Shown here piece after piece: positions 7,254 to 12,700 of a stretch of DNA of 12,700 nt. The notes below the pieces were generated by a model, which was given only the letters and a program-made list of their open reading frames with translations, had not been told where the DNA came from and made no database searches. Location: NCBI GenBank assembly GCA_964514665.1, contig CAZESH010000104.1:1-12700 (forward strand), given 5' to 3'. The stretch is from CAZESH01 sp964514665 (GTDB lineage Bacteria > Bacillota > Bacilli > Paenibacillales > KCTC-25726). Position 1 is the first letter of the stretch. The number at the start of each line of letters is the position of its first letter. A program made the translations under genes and the position numbers.

Positions 7254-7519
7254 TGGCTGCCTTTTCCATTTTCGTCTTCAGACAATCGTTTGCGTCTCTG
7301 CCCGAGGAATTGTTTGAAGCGGCCCGGATCGATGGATGTACAGAGCTTCGTGTCTTCATGCAGATTGTCATACCGCTCTCCAAAGCGGTCGTCGGCACGA
7401 TTGCGATCTGGAATCTGCTGTATATCTGGAACGATTACTTGCTGCCGCTCCTGATCCTGTTTCTATTCACCATGCGCATGTTCATGAAGGGACTGACCTC
7501 CGGCGCCTTAAAGATGTAA
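7251..7519 (+). pseudogene. Sugar ABC transporter permease (MalG-like, CUT1), doubly deleted remnant
   Basis: The + strand frame to TAA 7517-7519 encodes AAFSIFVFRQSFASLPEELFEAARIDG, followed by MQIVIPLSKAVVGTIAIW and WNDYLLPLL. This includes the EAA loop (EAARIDG) by which binding-protein-dependent permeases contact their ATPase. The N-terminal two thirds are absent. After WNDYLLPLLIL the frame jumps straight to MFMKGLTSGALKM, the usual last residues of CUT1 permeases, so roughly 45-60 codons between are deleted in frame. A GTG at 7253 opens the frame but lies at the junction with the AraC remnant and has no ribosome binding site of its own. The product could not form a permease. Confidence 0.85.
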
Positions 7520-7554
7520 TCGTTCTTGCTTGCCGCTGATTCATCCTGCATGGA

Positions 7555-7583
7555 TTGACACTTTAGTAACCGCAGGTTATTAT
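7555..7583 (+). promoter_or_regulatory. Consensus sigma-A promoter of the tetR operon
   Basis: A perfect -35 box TTGACA (7555-7560), a 17-base spacer and a -10 box TATTAT (7578-7583). The spacer and -10 lie within the 39-bp palindrome, so a bound repressor would block polymerase directly. The start codon of tetR is 37 bases after the -10. Confidence 0.85.
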
Positions 7584-7601
7584 ATAACCTGCGGTTACTA
7601 A
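7563..7601. promoter_or_regulatory. 39-bp palindromic operator, probable TetR-family repressor site
   Basis: TTAGTAACCGCAGGTTAT (7563-7580) and ATAACCTGCGGTTACTAA (7584-7601) are perfect reverse complements around a 3-base centre. Each arm is itself a smaller palindrome, TAACC-GCA-GGTTA (7567-7579) and TAACC-TGC-GGTTA (7585-7597), with centres 18 bp apart. This suggests two repressor dimers bound side by side. It overlaps the promoter and lies 19 bases before the tetR gene, so autoregulation is the natural reading. It is not a terminator because no T-run follows. Confidence 0.8.
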
Positions 7602-7620
7602 GGTTAAGTGAGGTGAATCT

Positions 7621-8256
7621 ATGGTTAGTCGCAAGGAACAGCATGCCGCCAAAACCCGCAAGGATATCCTGACTGCGGCTCAGCGGCTTTTTGCCGAAAA
7701 GGGATATGAAACCGTAACCATACGGGAGCTTGCCAAGCTGGCAGGCTGTTCACATACAACAATTTATATTTATTTCAAGGACAAAGAAGCCCTGCTTCAT
7801 GAACTGTCCATGCCCCCTTTAACGGTGCTGAAACACCAGTTGGAGACGATCTTAAACGATGGGAATACTGCACCGGAGGAGCGCTTGAAAGGCGTAAGCC
7901 TGGCTTTTATCCGCTTTAGTCTGGAGCAGCGCAATTTGTATCCGATTTTTTTCGAAGCCAAGTCGATTCGCATCGATGAACAGCAACCCGAGCTTGAAGT
8001 CAACAAAATCCGCATCGCGCTGTTCAACTTGCTTCAACAGGCGCTGCAGCAAAGCTTGGAGGACACCCGTCAGGATAAAGAGCGTTTATTGGCCAGCAGC
8101 CGCATATACTTTTACATGCTGTATGGCATAGCCGCAACGTACAAGCATTCCGAAGAGACGCCGGAACAACTGTTGAATCGGCTGACACCCACATTTGAAG
8201 AAGCGATTCATGTGCTTTTGCACGGATTTAAAAAAGAAATGACGAGGGAGGATTAA
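7621..8256 (+). CDS. TetR/AcrR-family transcriptional regulator
   Basis: A 211-residue regulator. The N-terminal DNA-binding domain is textbook: RKDILTAAQRLFAEKGYETVTIRELAK then AGCSHTTIYIYFKDKEALL (helix-turn-helix about residues 33-52). The rest (about 65-205) is helical and divergent, as expected for a ligand-binding and dimerisation domain; the ligand cannot be predicted. GAGGTG (7610-7615) sits five bases before the ATG. It is the first gene behind a strong promoter that contains a 39-bp palindrome, and only two bases separate its stop from the next ATG. It therefore most likely represses its own operon and is released by a substrate of the downstream enzymes. Confidence 0.93.
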   Translation: MVSRKEQHAAKTRKDILTAAQRLFAEKGYETVTIRELAKLAGCSHTTIYIYFKDKEALLHELSMPPLTVLKHQLETILNDGNTAPEERLKGVSLAFIRFSLEQRNLYPIFFEAKSIRIDEQQPELEVNKIRIALFNLLQQALQQSLEDTRQDKERLLASSRIYFYMLYGIAATYKHSEETPEQLLNRLTPTFEEAIHVLLHGFKKEMTRED

Positions 8257-8258
8257 CC

Positions 8259-9140
8259 ATGAAGACGTTAAAAAGACCCCGCAGCATCACGGGACGCAAT
8301 GTGATCAGCACGCTGGAAACGGTGGATGTACATACCGGGGAACGCACCGTCTTGGCCCGCTTCGATCATCTGATCGAAGCGCCGAATTGGACAAGGGACG
8401 GCAAGCGGCTAATCTATAACAGTCTGGGTTTGATTTATGCCTTTGACATCGCTGCGCTCGAAAGCACAGTAATTGATTCGGGCTATGCCGCACAATGCAA
8501 CAACGACCATGTTCTTTCACCCGACAATGCGCAGCTCGCGGTGAGCCACCAAACCCAAGAAGACGGTCAGTCGCGCATTTATATTTTCCCGCTTGAGGGA
8601 GGAAATCCAGTGCTGATTACCCCGATGGCTCCCAGCTATCTGCACGGCTGGTCGCCGGATGGCGCGCAATTGGCCTATTGCGCCGAACGAAACGGCCAAT
8701 ACGATATTTATACCATCCCCGCAAGCGGCGGTGTCGAAACGCAGCTGACAGACACTCCCGGACTTGACGACGGTCCCGAATATTCGCCGGACGGCAAGCA
8801 CATCTGGTTTAATTCGGTACGAACGGGCTTTATGCAGATTTGGCGAATGAATGCCGACGGAAGCGAACAGACGCAAATGACCTTCGATGAAAGCAACAGT
8901 TGGTTTCCACATGTGTCTCCCAACGGGCAAGCTGTAGCTTTCATCTCTTACCGCAAGGGAGATGTCAACCCCGGCGAACATCCTGCGAACAAAAACGTGG
9001 AGATTCGTCTGATGTCCAGCGCAGGCGGTGAACCCCGCACATTAGTCAAGCTGTTCGGGGGACAGGGCACGATCAATGTGAATTCATGGTCGCCTGACAG
9101 CATGCGGTTGGCATTCGTGAGCTATCAGCTGAAGGATTAG
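8259..9140 (+). CDS. Cytoplasmic TolB-like beta-propeller protein (PD40 / WD40-like repeats)
   Basis: A 293-residue protein with six visible PD40-type blades: NWTRDGKRLIYN (43-54), VLSPDNAQLAV (85-95), GWSPDGAQLAYC (130-141), EYSPDGKHIWFN (174-185), HVSPNGQAVAFIS (218-230) and SWSPDSMRLAFVS (276-288). There is no signal peptide or membrane segment, so it is not periplasmic TolB and should be cytoplasmic. The same fold occurs in oligogalacturonate lyases (PL22), which would fit the KduD-like neighbour. This protein is shorter, however, and no catalytic residues can be assigned by eye. GGGAGG (8246-8251) precedes the ATG, which starts two bases after the tetR stop. A binding or scaffold role, or an uncharacterised sugar-acid enzyme, are both open. 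Confidence 0.85.
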   Translation: MKTLKRPRSITGRNVISTLETVDVHTGERTVLARFDHLIEAPNWTRDGKRLIYNSLGLIYAFDIAALESTVIDSGYAAQCNNDHVLSPDNAQLAVSHQTQEDGQSRIYIFPLEGGNPVLITPMAPSYLHGWSPDGAQLAYCAERNGQYDIYTIPASGGVETQLTDTPGLDDGPEYSPDGKHIWFNSVRTGFMQIWRMNADGSEQTQMTFDESNSWFPHVSPNGQAVAFISYRKGDVNPGEHPANKNVEIRLMSSAGGEPRTLVKLFGGQGTINVNSWSPDSMRLAFVSYQLKD

Positions 9141-9168
9141 AGCATTTCATAAGGGGGCTTCTATATAA

Positions 9169-9930
9169 ATGAGACCATCTATTTTCAGCTTGGAAGGAAA
9201 AGTAGCCGCAATAACAGGGGCAACAAGGGGAATCGGGCGTTCCATGGCATTGGCGCTGGCGGAAGCCGGTGCGGACATCGCACTGCTGCAGCGGTCGCCG
9301 GAGCAAACGAAACTGAAGATTGAAATCGAGAAGCTCGGCAGAGCGTGCACCATTATCCCTTGTGATATGGAGAATCTCGATCAAGTAAAGGAAGCCATTC
9401 CGAAGGTGGTTGAAGGCTTCGGTTCAATCGATATTTTAGTCAATAACGCCGGCATTCAGCGCCGCTCGCCAGCCGAAGATTTCACGGAAGCGGATTGGGA
9501 CGATGTGCTGCAAATCAATCTCAAAACTGTCTGGCTATTATGCCAGCAAGCCGGCCGTTACATGATTCCAAAAGGGAGAGGCAAGATCATTAATACCGCC
9601 TCGCTGCTTTCCTTTCAAGGAGGCATTACGGTTCCCGCTTACGCCGCGGCCAAGGGCGGGGTTGCGCAGCTGACCAAGGCACTGTCGAACGAATGGGCCA
9701 AGCATCGTGTGAACGTGAACGCGATTGTACCCGGCTATATCGCTACGGACATGAATACGGCGCTGCTGCAGGATTCTGTCCGCAGCACGCAAATTCTAGA
9801 TAGAATTCCAGCCGGGCGCTGGGGGAAGCCGGATGATTTTAAAGGAACGATCGTATATTTGGCGTCGGAGGCATCCGATTATGTGCATGGCCACCTGCTG
9901 GCGGTGGACGGCGGCTGGCTGGGGCGCTGA
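9169..9930 (+). CDS. kduD: KduD-like short-chain dehydrogenase (sugar-acid NAD(P)-dependent oxidoreductase)
   Basis: A 253-residue classical SDR with cofactor motif TGATRGIG (16-23), NNAG (92-95) and catalytic tetrad Asn117, Ser145, Tyr158 and Lys162. Long stretches follow 2-dehydro-3-deoxy-D-gluconate 5-dehydrogenase (KduD): FSLEGKVA at the start, ILVNNAGIQRR, INTASLLSFQGGI, NEWAKHRVNVNAIVPGYIAT, ILDRIPAGRWGKPDD and SEASDYVHGHLLAVDGGWL at the end. KduD acts in pectin and uronate breakdown, interconverting 2,5-diketo-3-deoxygluconate and 2-keto-3-deoxygluconate. Related SDRs such as gluconate 5-dehydrogenase share much of this pattern, so the substrate is inferred. AAGGGGG (9151-9157) lies 11 bases before the ATG. 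It is the third gene of the tetR operon. No other uronate genes (kduI, kdgK, kdgA) are in the window. Confidence 0.85.
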   Translation: MRPSIFSLEGKVAAITGATRGIGRSMALALAEAGADIALLQRSPEQTKLKIEIEKLGRACTIIPCDMENLDQVKEAIPKVVEGFGSIDILVNNAGIQRRSPAEDFTEADWDDVLQINLKTVWLLCQQAGRYMIPKGRGKIINTASLLSFQGGITVPAYAAAKGGVAQLTKALSNEWAKHRVNVNAIVPGYIATDMNTALLQDSVRSTQILDRIPAGRWGKPDDFKGTIVYLASEASDYVHGHLLAVDGGWLGR

Positions 9931-9984
9931 GGCTCCAAGGGCAGGACGGCAACCCGAAAAACAAGAGGAGGACATTAAGATATC

Positions 9985-10446
9985 ATGCATTACACCGGGA
10001 TTGGAGCGAGTGACAAGCATGCCCGATTGATTATAGAAAGCTATCAAAGATGGACGGGCAAATCTCTGCTGGATGAAGCAGCCAATTCCGGCAAGGAATT
10101 CGAACTGTTGTTCCATGCGCCGATCGTGGTGCTGTCCCATGGGACAGAGGACGATCCGATTTTGAATTTCGGCAATTTGGCGGCACTCAGGCTGTGGGAG
10201 ATGGATTGGGAGTCGTTCACACGAACGCCGTCGAGGCATACCGCAGAACCGCTTGAACGCGATGAGCGGGCCCGATTTATGACGGCCGTCAGCGGCAACG
10301 GCTTCGTGGACAATTACACAGGCATTCGGATTTCCATCAGCGGCCGCAGATTTTACATCATGAAGGCGACTGTGTGGAACCTTGTGGACGAGAGCGGCAC
10401 CATGCGGGGACAAGCCGCCGCATTCCGGGAGTATCGCTTTATTTGA
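9985..10446 (+). CDS. Stand-alone MEKHLA domain protein (PAS-like)
   Basis: A 153-residue protein made up entirely of one MEKHLA domain. Recognisable segments are LFHAPIVVLSHGTEDDPILNF, NLAALRLWEMDWESFTRTPSR, SGNGFVDNYTGIRISISGRRF and ATVWNLVDESGTMRGQAA. MEKHLA is related to PAS sensor domains; in plants it ends the HD-ZIP III transcription factors, while the role of free bacterial copies is unknown. No signal peptide or catalytic motif is seen. An in-frame TAA at 9976-9978 forces the start to ATG 9985, although AGGAGG (9966-9971) is then 13 bases away, a long spacing that may lower translation. It is the last gene of the tetR operon and may sense a small ligand linked to the pathway. Confidence 0.87.
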   Translation: MHYTGIGASDKHARLIIESYQRWTGKSLLDEAANSGKEFELLFHAPIVVLSHGTEDDPILNFGNLAALRLWEMDWESFTRTPSRHTAEPLERDERARFMTAVSGNGFVDNYTGIRISISGRRFYIMKATVWNLVDESGTMRGQAAAFREYRFI

Positions 10447-10451
10447 CAGAT

Positions 10452-10470
10452 TTCTTCACAAGATCTACAT
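10452..10470 (+). promoter_or_regulatory. Shared upstream motif TTCTTCACAAG, copy 1 (before the BNR lipoprotein gene)
   Basis: TTCTTCACAAGATCTACAT matches the copy at 11426-11444 in 16 of 19 positions. The exact 11-base core ends 55 bases before the start codon. A -10-like TATCAA (10491-10496) lies 28 bases after the core and there is no clear -35 box, as expected for an activator-dependent promoter. Probable binding site of the OmpR-type regulator encoded at 11817. Confidence 0.45.
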
Positions 10471-10517
10471 AAGTAAATGGTAAAGTTAATTATCAAATAA
10501 AAACTATAGAGGTCTCA

Positions 10518-11399
10518 ATGTCAAAAATATTTAATTTAAGTTTGCTTCTGATTTTTTCCGTTCTTCTTCTAGCGGCATGTTCTTCGCCTCCATCTATTAA
10601 TCTCATGCATATTCATGGCCTCGGTTATTCAAGCGACGGAAAGCAAGTGATGCTTGCCGGTCATGACGGACTAACTTTCTATGAGAATGAAAGCTGGAAG
10701 CAGGGAGTTGGGGAACAGCGGGATTATATGGGGTTTAATGCGGTGGACAACGGATTTTACAGCAGCGGACATCCAGCGGAAAATTCCAATGAGAAAGATC
10801 CGCTTGGCATCGTGAAATCTGCTGACTACGGAAAAACGATTCAATTGCTCGATCTATACGGGATTGAAGATTTCCACGATATGGCTGTCGGCTATAAAAC
10901 ACACGCTATCTATGTTTACAATTTACATCCCAACCCGAAAATGCCTTCTTCAGGGCTTTATGCCTCTACAGATGACGCAAAAACTTGGGTCGGCAGCGAA
11001 ATGAAAGGATTCCCGGGCGAACCGTTTGCGATCGCAGCGCATCCCACAGACCCGAAAGTCCTGGCGCTGATCACAAAGGAAGGCCTATGGGTGTCCAAAG
11101 ACCGGGGCAATCACTTTGAAAGCCGCCCTGTCCCTTTTTTCGTGACGGGAATTGCCTATGGGATAAACGGTGGTCTGATGCTTGGAGGACAAGAATCGAT
11201 AGTCCTGAATCAAGATAAAGGAACCATCGTCAAGTTACCGGCTTTGGACCAAAACGATGCAGTTCAGTATTTGGCGCAAAATCCGACAAAGCAGGATGAG
11301 ATAGTGTTTGCCACTTACAAAAGACAGGTGTACATCAGCAGCGACTACGGAAAGAGTTGGAAGCAAATTGCCAAAGAGGGCAAATCCACCAGCAATTGA
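10518..11399 (+). CDS. Lipoprotein with BNR / Asp-box repeats (sialidase-like propeller fold)
   Basis: A 293-residue lipoprotein. The signal peptide ends in the lipobox LAAC with lipidated Cys21, so it should be anchored on the outer face of the membrane. Four Asp-box-like turns are visible: SADYGKT (101-107), STDDAKTW (150-157), SKDRGNHF (193-200) and SSDYGKSW (274-281). These mark a BNR beta-propeller. Automatic annotation often labels such proteins glycosyl hydrolase or exo-alpha-sialidase, but no sialidase catalytic arginines or FRIP motif are apparent, so enzyme activity is unsupported. The stretch MHIHGLGYSSDG (30-41) opens the propeller. AGAGGT (10508-10513) precedes the ATG by four bases, a short spacing. 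The gene is preceded by a motif shared with the next gene and probably belongs to the regulon of the downstream two-component system. Confidence 0.85.
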   Translation: MSKIFNLSLLLIFSVLLLAACSSPPSINLMHIHGLGYSSDGKQVMLAGHDGLTFYENESWKQGVGEQRDYMGFNAVDNGFYSSGHPAENSNEKDPLGIVKSADYGKTIQLLDLYGIEDFHDMAVGYKTHAIYVYNLHPNPKMPSSGLYASTDDAKTWVGSEMKGFPGEPFAIAAHPTDPKVLALITKEGLWVSKDRGNHFESRPVPFFVTGIAYGINGGLMLGGQESIVLNQDKGTIVKLPALDQNDAVQYLAQNPTKQDEIVFATYKRQVYISSDYGKSWKQIAKEGKSTSN

Positions 11400-11425
11400 C
11401 GAATTTCGGCCAACGTCTTCATCAC

Positions 11426-11444
11426 TTCTTCACAAGGTCCAAAT
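11426..11444 (+). promoter_or_regulatory. Shared upstream motif TTCTTCACAAG, copy 2 (before the Met/His-rich protein gene)
   Basis: TTCTTCACAAGGTCCAAAT repeats the element found before the lipoprotein gene. Its core ends 58 bases before the start codon, and TATAAG (11464-11469) 27 bases on is a good -10 box. TCTTCA also occurs 11 bp upstream (11416-11421 and 11427-11432), one helical turn apart, which is the usual layout for OmpR-family direct repeats. Confidence 0.5.
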
Positions 11445-11494
11445 CAGTTCTTTATTACTTAGGTATAAGATGAAACCATAAGGAGGAGAGAACG

Positions 11495-11743
11495 ATGAAA
11501 AAACGTTGGATCTTTTTGACAGTGTTGGTATTGTTGCTGGGACTGGGTTCGGGAGTTTATGCCGCGACAACGGATAACCCATCCTTTTATGAACGGATGT
11601 TCCCTTTCATGAAGCAAATGCATCCCGATTTTACGGATGAGCAGCTGCAGGATATGTATAAGGACTGTTCAACCCACAGTCAAAGCGGAGAGCATCCAAT
11701 GATGGATGATTCGCTGGATCATGGCAGGATGATGGATTTTTAA
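11495..11743 (+). CDS. Small secreted Met/His-rich protein, possible metal (copper) binder
   Basis: An 82-residue protein with a clear signal peptide (MKKRW, then a hydrophobic run, cleavage likely after VYA at 23). The mature part is about 59 residues. It contains NPSFYERMFPFMKQMHPDFTD, then DEQLQDMYKDC, and ends in an acidic tail with HPMMDD and DHGRMMDF. Eight Met, four His and one Cys (58) fall in this short segment, a make-up seen in periplasmic or surface copper and silver binding proteins; metal binding is inference. AAGGAGG (11480-11486) sits eight bases before the ATG, a near-perfect site. It lies between a lipoprotein gene and a two-component system, with a shared regulatory motif upstream and a weak terminator after it. 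I do not recognise a named family with certainty. Confidence 0.8.
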   Translation: MKKRWIFLTVLVLLLGLGSGVYAATTDNPSFYERMFPFMKQMHPDFTDEQLQDMYKDCSTHSQSGEHPMMDDSLDHGRMMDF

Positions 11744-11756
11744 TTAGGAACGGCAA

Positions 11757-11794
11757 TCGGCGGATCTCCTCTAGATGGGATGTCTGCCGTTTTG
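11757..11794 (+). terminator. Probable weak terminator / attenuator before the OmpR-type regulator gene
   Basis: CGGCGGA pairs with TCTGCCG (seven pairs, one G-U), extended by TCTC with GGGA, and is followed by only four T residues. It would end or attenuate transcription from the Met/His-rich gene and let part of it run into the regulator gene. Confidence 0.5.
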
Positions 11795-11816
11795 CCTTGA
11801 AAGGACGATGAGAAGC

Positions 11817-12524
11817 ATGAGTCGGTCGAAAATATTGATTGTGGATGATGAAATTCATATTTTACAGGTAATCAAGGCGTATCTTGAAAAAAATGACTAC
11901 ATCGTCTATGAGGCCGATTCGGGAAGAGCGGCGCTGCAGCTGTTCGAAACGCTTCAGCCCGACCTGTTGGTTTTGGATTTAATGCTGCCGGACCTGTCCG
12001 GTGAGGAAATATGCAGGACGATCCGCAGAAAATCCAATGTGCCGATTTTGATGGTTACGGCCAAAAGCCACGAGGACGATAAAGTCAACGGCCTGCTTAT
12101 AGGCGCCGACGATTACATCACCAAGCCGTTCAGCCCTAGGGAACTGCTGGCAAGAGTGATCAGTTTATTAAGAAGGTCACAGCTTACTGCGAATTCGGAC
12201 AACAGTCGTCCACTGACTTTTGACGACAAGCGCTTATCGCTTGATCTTGAGCGACATGAGGTTGCCGTGCAAGGGGAGCCGATTTCACTGACACCGATCG
12301 AATTCAAGCTGCTTGAAATTTTGGCCAAACACCCGAAACGGGTGTTCAGCCGGCTTGAATTGGTCAATTTGATACAGGGGGACAGCTTTGACGGGTTTGA
12401 ACGGACCATTGATGTGCATATCAAGAATATCCGGCAAAAAATCCGGGATGATCCCAAGCATCCGATGTTTATCGCCACGGTATTCGGCATCGGCTATAAA
12501 TTTCTGGTGAATGCGGATGTTTAA
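11817..12524 (+). CDS. OmpR/PhoB-family response regulator
   Basis: A 235-residue response regulator. The receiver domain has Asp10-Asp11, phosphoacceptor Asp54 in VLDLMLPDLSG, Thr81 and Lys103 in DDYITKPFSPREL. The C-terminal winged helix runs from about 135, with LTPIEFKLLEILAKHPKRVF, the recognition helix region GFERTIDVHIKNIRQKI and the closing hairpin ATVFGIGYKF. I place the start at ATG 11817 because AAAGGA (11800-11805) is 11 bases before it; ATG 11808 is only two bases from that site, and ATG 11775 lies inside the preceding hairpin. The kinase gene overlaps the end by eight bases. Likely targets are the two upstream genes that share the TTCTTCACAAG motif. Confidence 0.92.
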   Translation: MSRSKILIVDDEIHILQVIKAYLEKNDYIVYEADSGRAALQLFETLQPDLLVLDLMLPDLSGEEICRTIRRKSNVPILMVTAKSHEDDKVNGLLIGADDYITKPFSPRELLARVISLLRRSQLTANSDNSRPLTFDDKRLSLDLERHEVAVQGEPISLTPIEFKLLEILAKHPKRVFSRLELVNLIQGDSFDGFERTIDVHIKNIRQKIRDDPKHPMFIATVFGIGYKFLVNADV

Positions 12525-12700
12525 AGGCGGGATTCAAAAAAAGCTGTTCCTGTCACATATCGGCGTGGCGCTAATCTCGCTGCTGACCATTATGCTTCTG
12601 GTCAATGTGGTGATGTATTATTCGTTCGGCAAATCTATCGAAGAAAAGCAGAAAGCCGCTGCCGGCCTGCTGCTGGATCATTTGCAGGCGTCCTACGATC
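12517..12700 (+). CDS. Sensor histidine kinase, N-terminal part (cut by window edge)
   Basis: An open frame that overlaps the regulator gene by eight bases and runs off the right edge; 61 codons are visible. It starts MFKGGIQKKLFLSHIGVALI, followed by one membrane helix (about residues 14-36) and then the beginning of an extracytoplasmic segment with SIEEKQKAAAGLLLDHLQAS. The catalytic domains are outside the window, so the kinase assignment rests on the N-terminal pattern (short basic end, first helix, sensor loop) and its place after an OmpR-type regulator. ATG 12511 is an alternative start in frame, but GGTGA (12506-12510) is better placed for 12517. Confidence 0.85.
   Translation, partial: MFKGGIQKKLFLSHIGVALISLLTIMLLVNVVMYYSFGKSIEEKQKAAAGLLLDHLQASYD

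Noticed and set aside
6945..7454. A 169-codon + strand open frame starting inside the satP terminator
   Set aside because: It runs through the terminator and the antisense of the AraC remnant in a frame without family resemblance; the AraC (-) and permease (+) readings explain the same bases.
7563..7601. The 39-bp palindrome as a terminator or an insertion-sequence end
   Set aside because: No T-run follows, it overlaps a consensus promoter, and no transposase or target duplication is nearby; operator is the better reading.
10518..11399. Calling the BNR lipoprotein a sialidase or glycosyl hydrolase
   Set aside because: Asp-box turns are structural and occur in many non-enzymes; the catalytic arginines and FRIP motif of sialidases are not visible.
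1..12700. CRISPR array, tRNA, rRNA, prophage or integrase genes
   Set aside because: No spaced direct repeats, cloverleaf-like segments, ribosomal RNA stretches or phage/recombinase proteins were seen on either strand.

Overview
The window looks like chromosomal DNA of a spore-former-type Gram-positive bacterium (Bacillales, in the Paenibacillus / Brevibacillus / Alicyclobacillaceae range). The evidence is strong AGGAGG-type ribosome binding sites, GTG and TTG starts, a LytS/LytTR two-component pair, a CcpA-type cre box and moderate GC content. The exact genus cannot be read from the sequence. All intact genes lie on the + strand. No tRNA, rRNA, CRISPR array or insertion sequence was seen.

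Region 1 (1-7016) is an acetate uptake and activation locus. It holds the tail of a DUF485 protein, an ActP-like Na+/carboxylate symporter, a LytS-like sensor kinase, a LytTR response regulator, AMP-forming acetyl-CoA synthetase (Acs) and a SatP/YaaH-family acetate channel, closed by a strong terminator. The genes up to the regulator overlap or nearly touch. A 148-base gap before acs carries a near-perfect cre box and a possible LytTR direct repeat. The simplest model is that the kinase senses acetate or a related small carboxylate, its regulator drives acs-satP, and CcpA shuts the genes off when better sugars are present.

Region 2 (7017-7520) is a gene graveyard. The last 78 codons of an AraC-family regulator (- strand) are joined directly to the C-terminal part of a sugar ABC transporter permease (+ strand), which has itself lost an internal segment.

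Region 3 (7555-10446) is a compact operon. It has a consensus promoter with a 39-bp perfect palindrome inside it, then a TetR regulator, a cytoplasmic TolB-like beta-propeller, a KduD-like short-chain dehydrogenase and a stand-alone MEKHLA (PAS-like) protein. Together with the sugar-transport remnant this suggests uronate or related sugar-acid metabolism, but the substrate and the TetR ligand are unknown.

Region 4 (10447-12700) looks like an envelope or metal-stress module. It has a lipoprotein with BNR/Asp-box repeats, a tiny secreted Met/His-rich protein, an OmpR-type response regulator and the start of its membrane histidine kinase. The first two genes share an upstream TTCTTCACAAG motif at almost the same distance from their start codons, which makes them the obvious candidate targets of the adjacent regulator.
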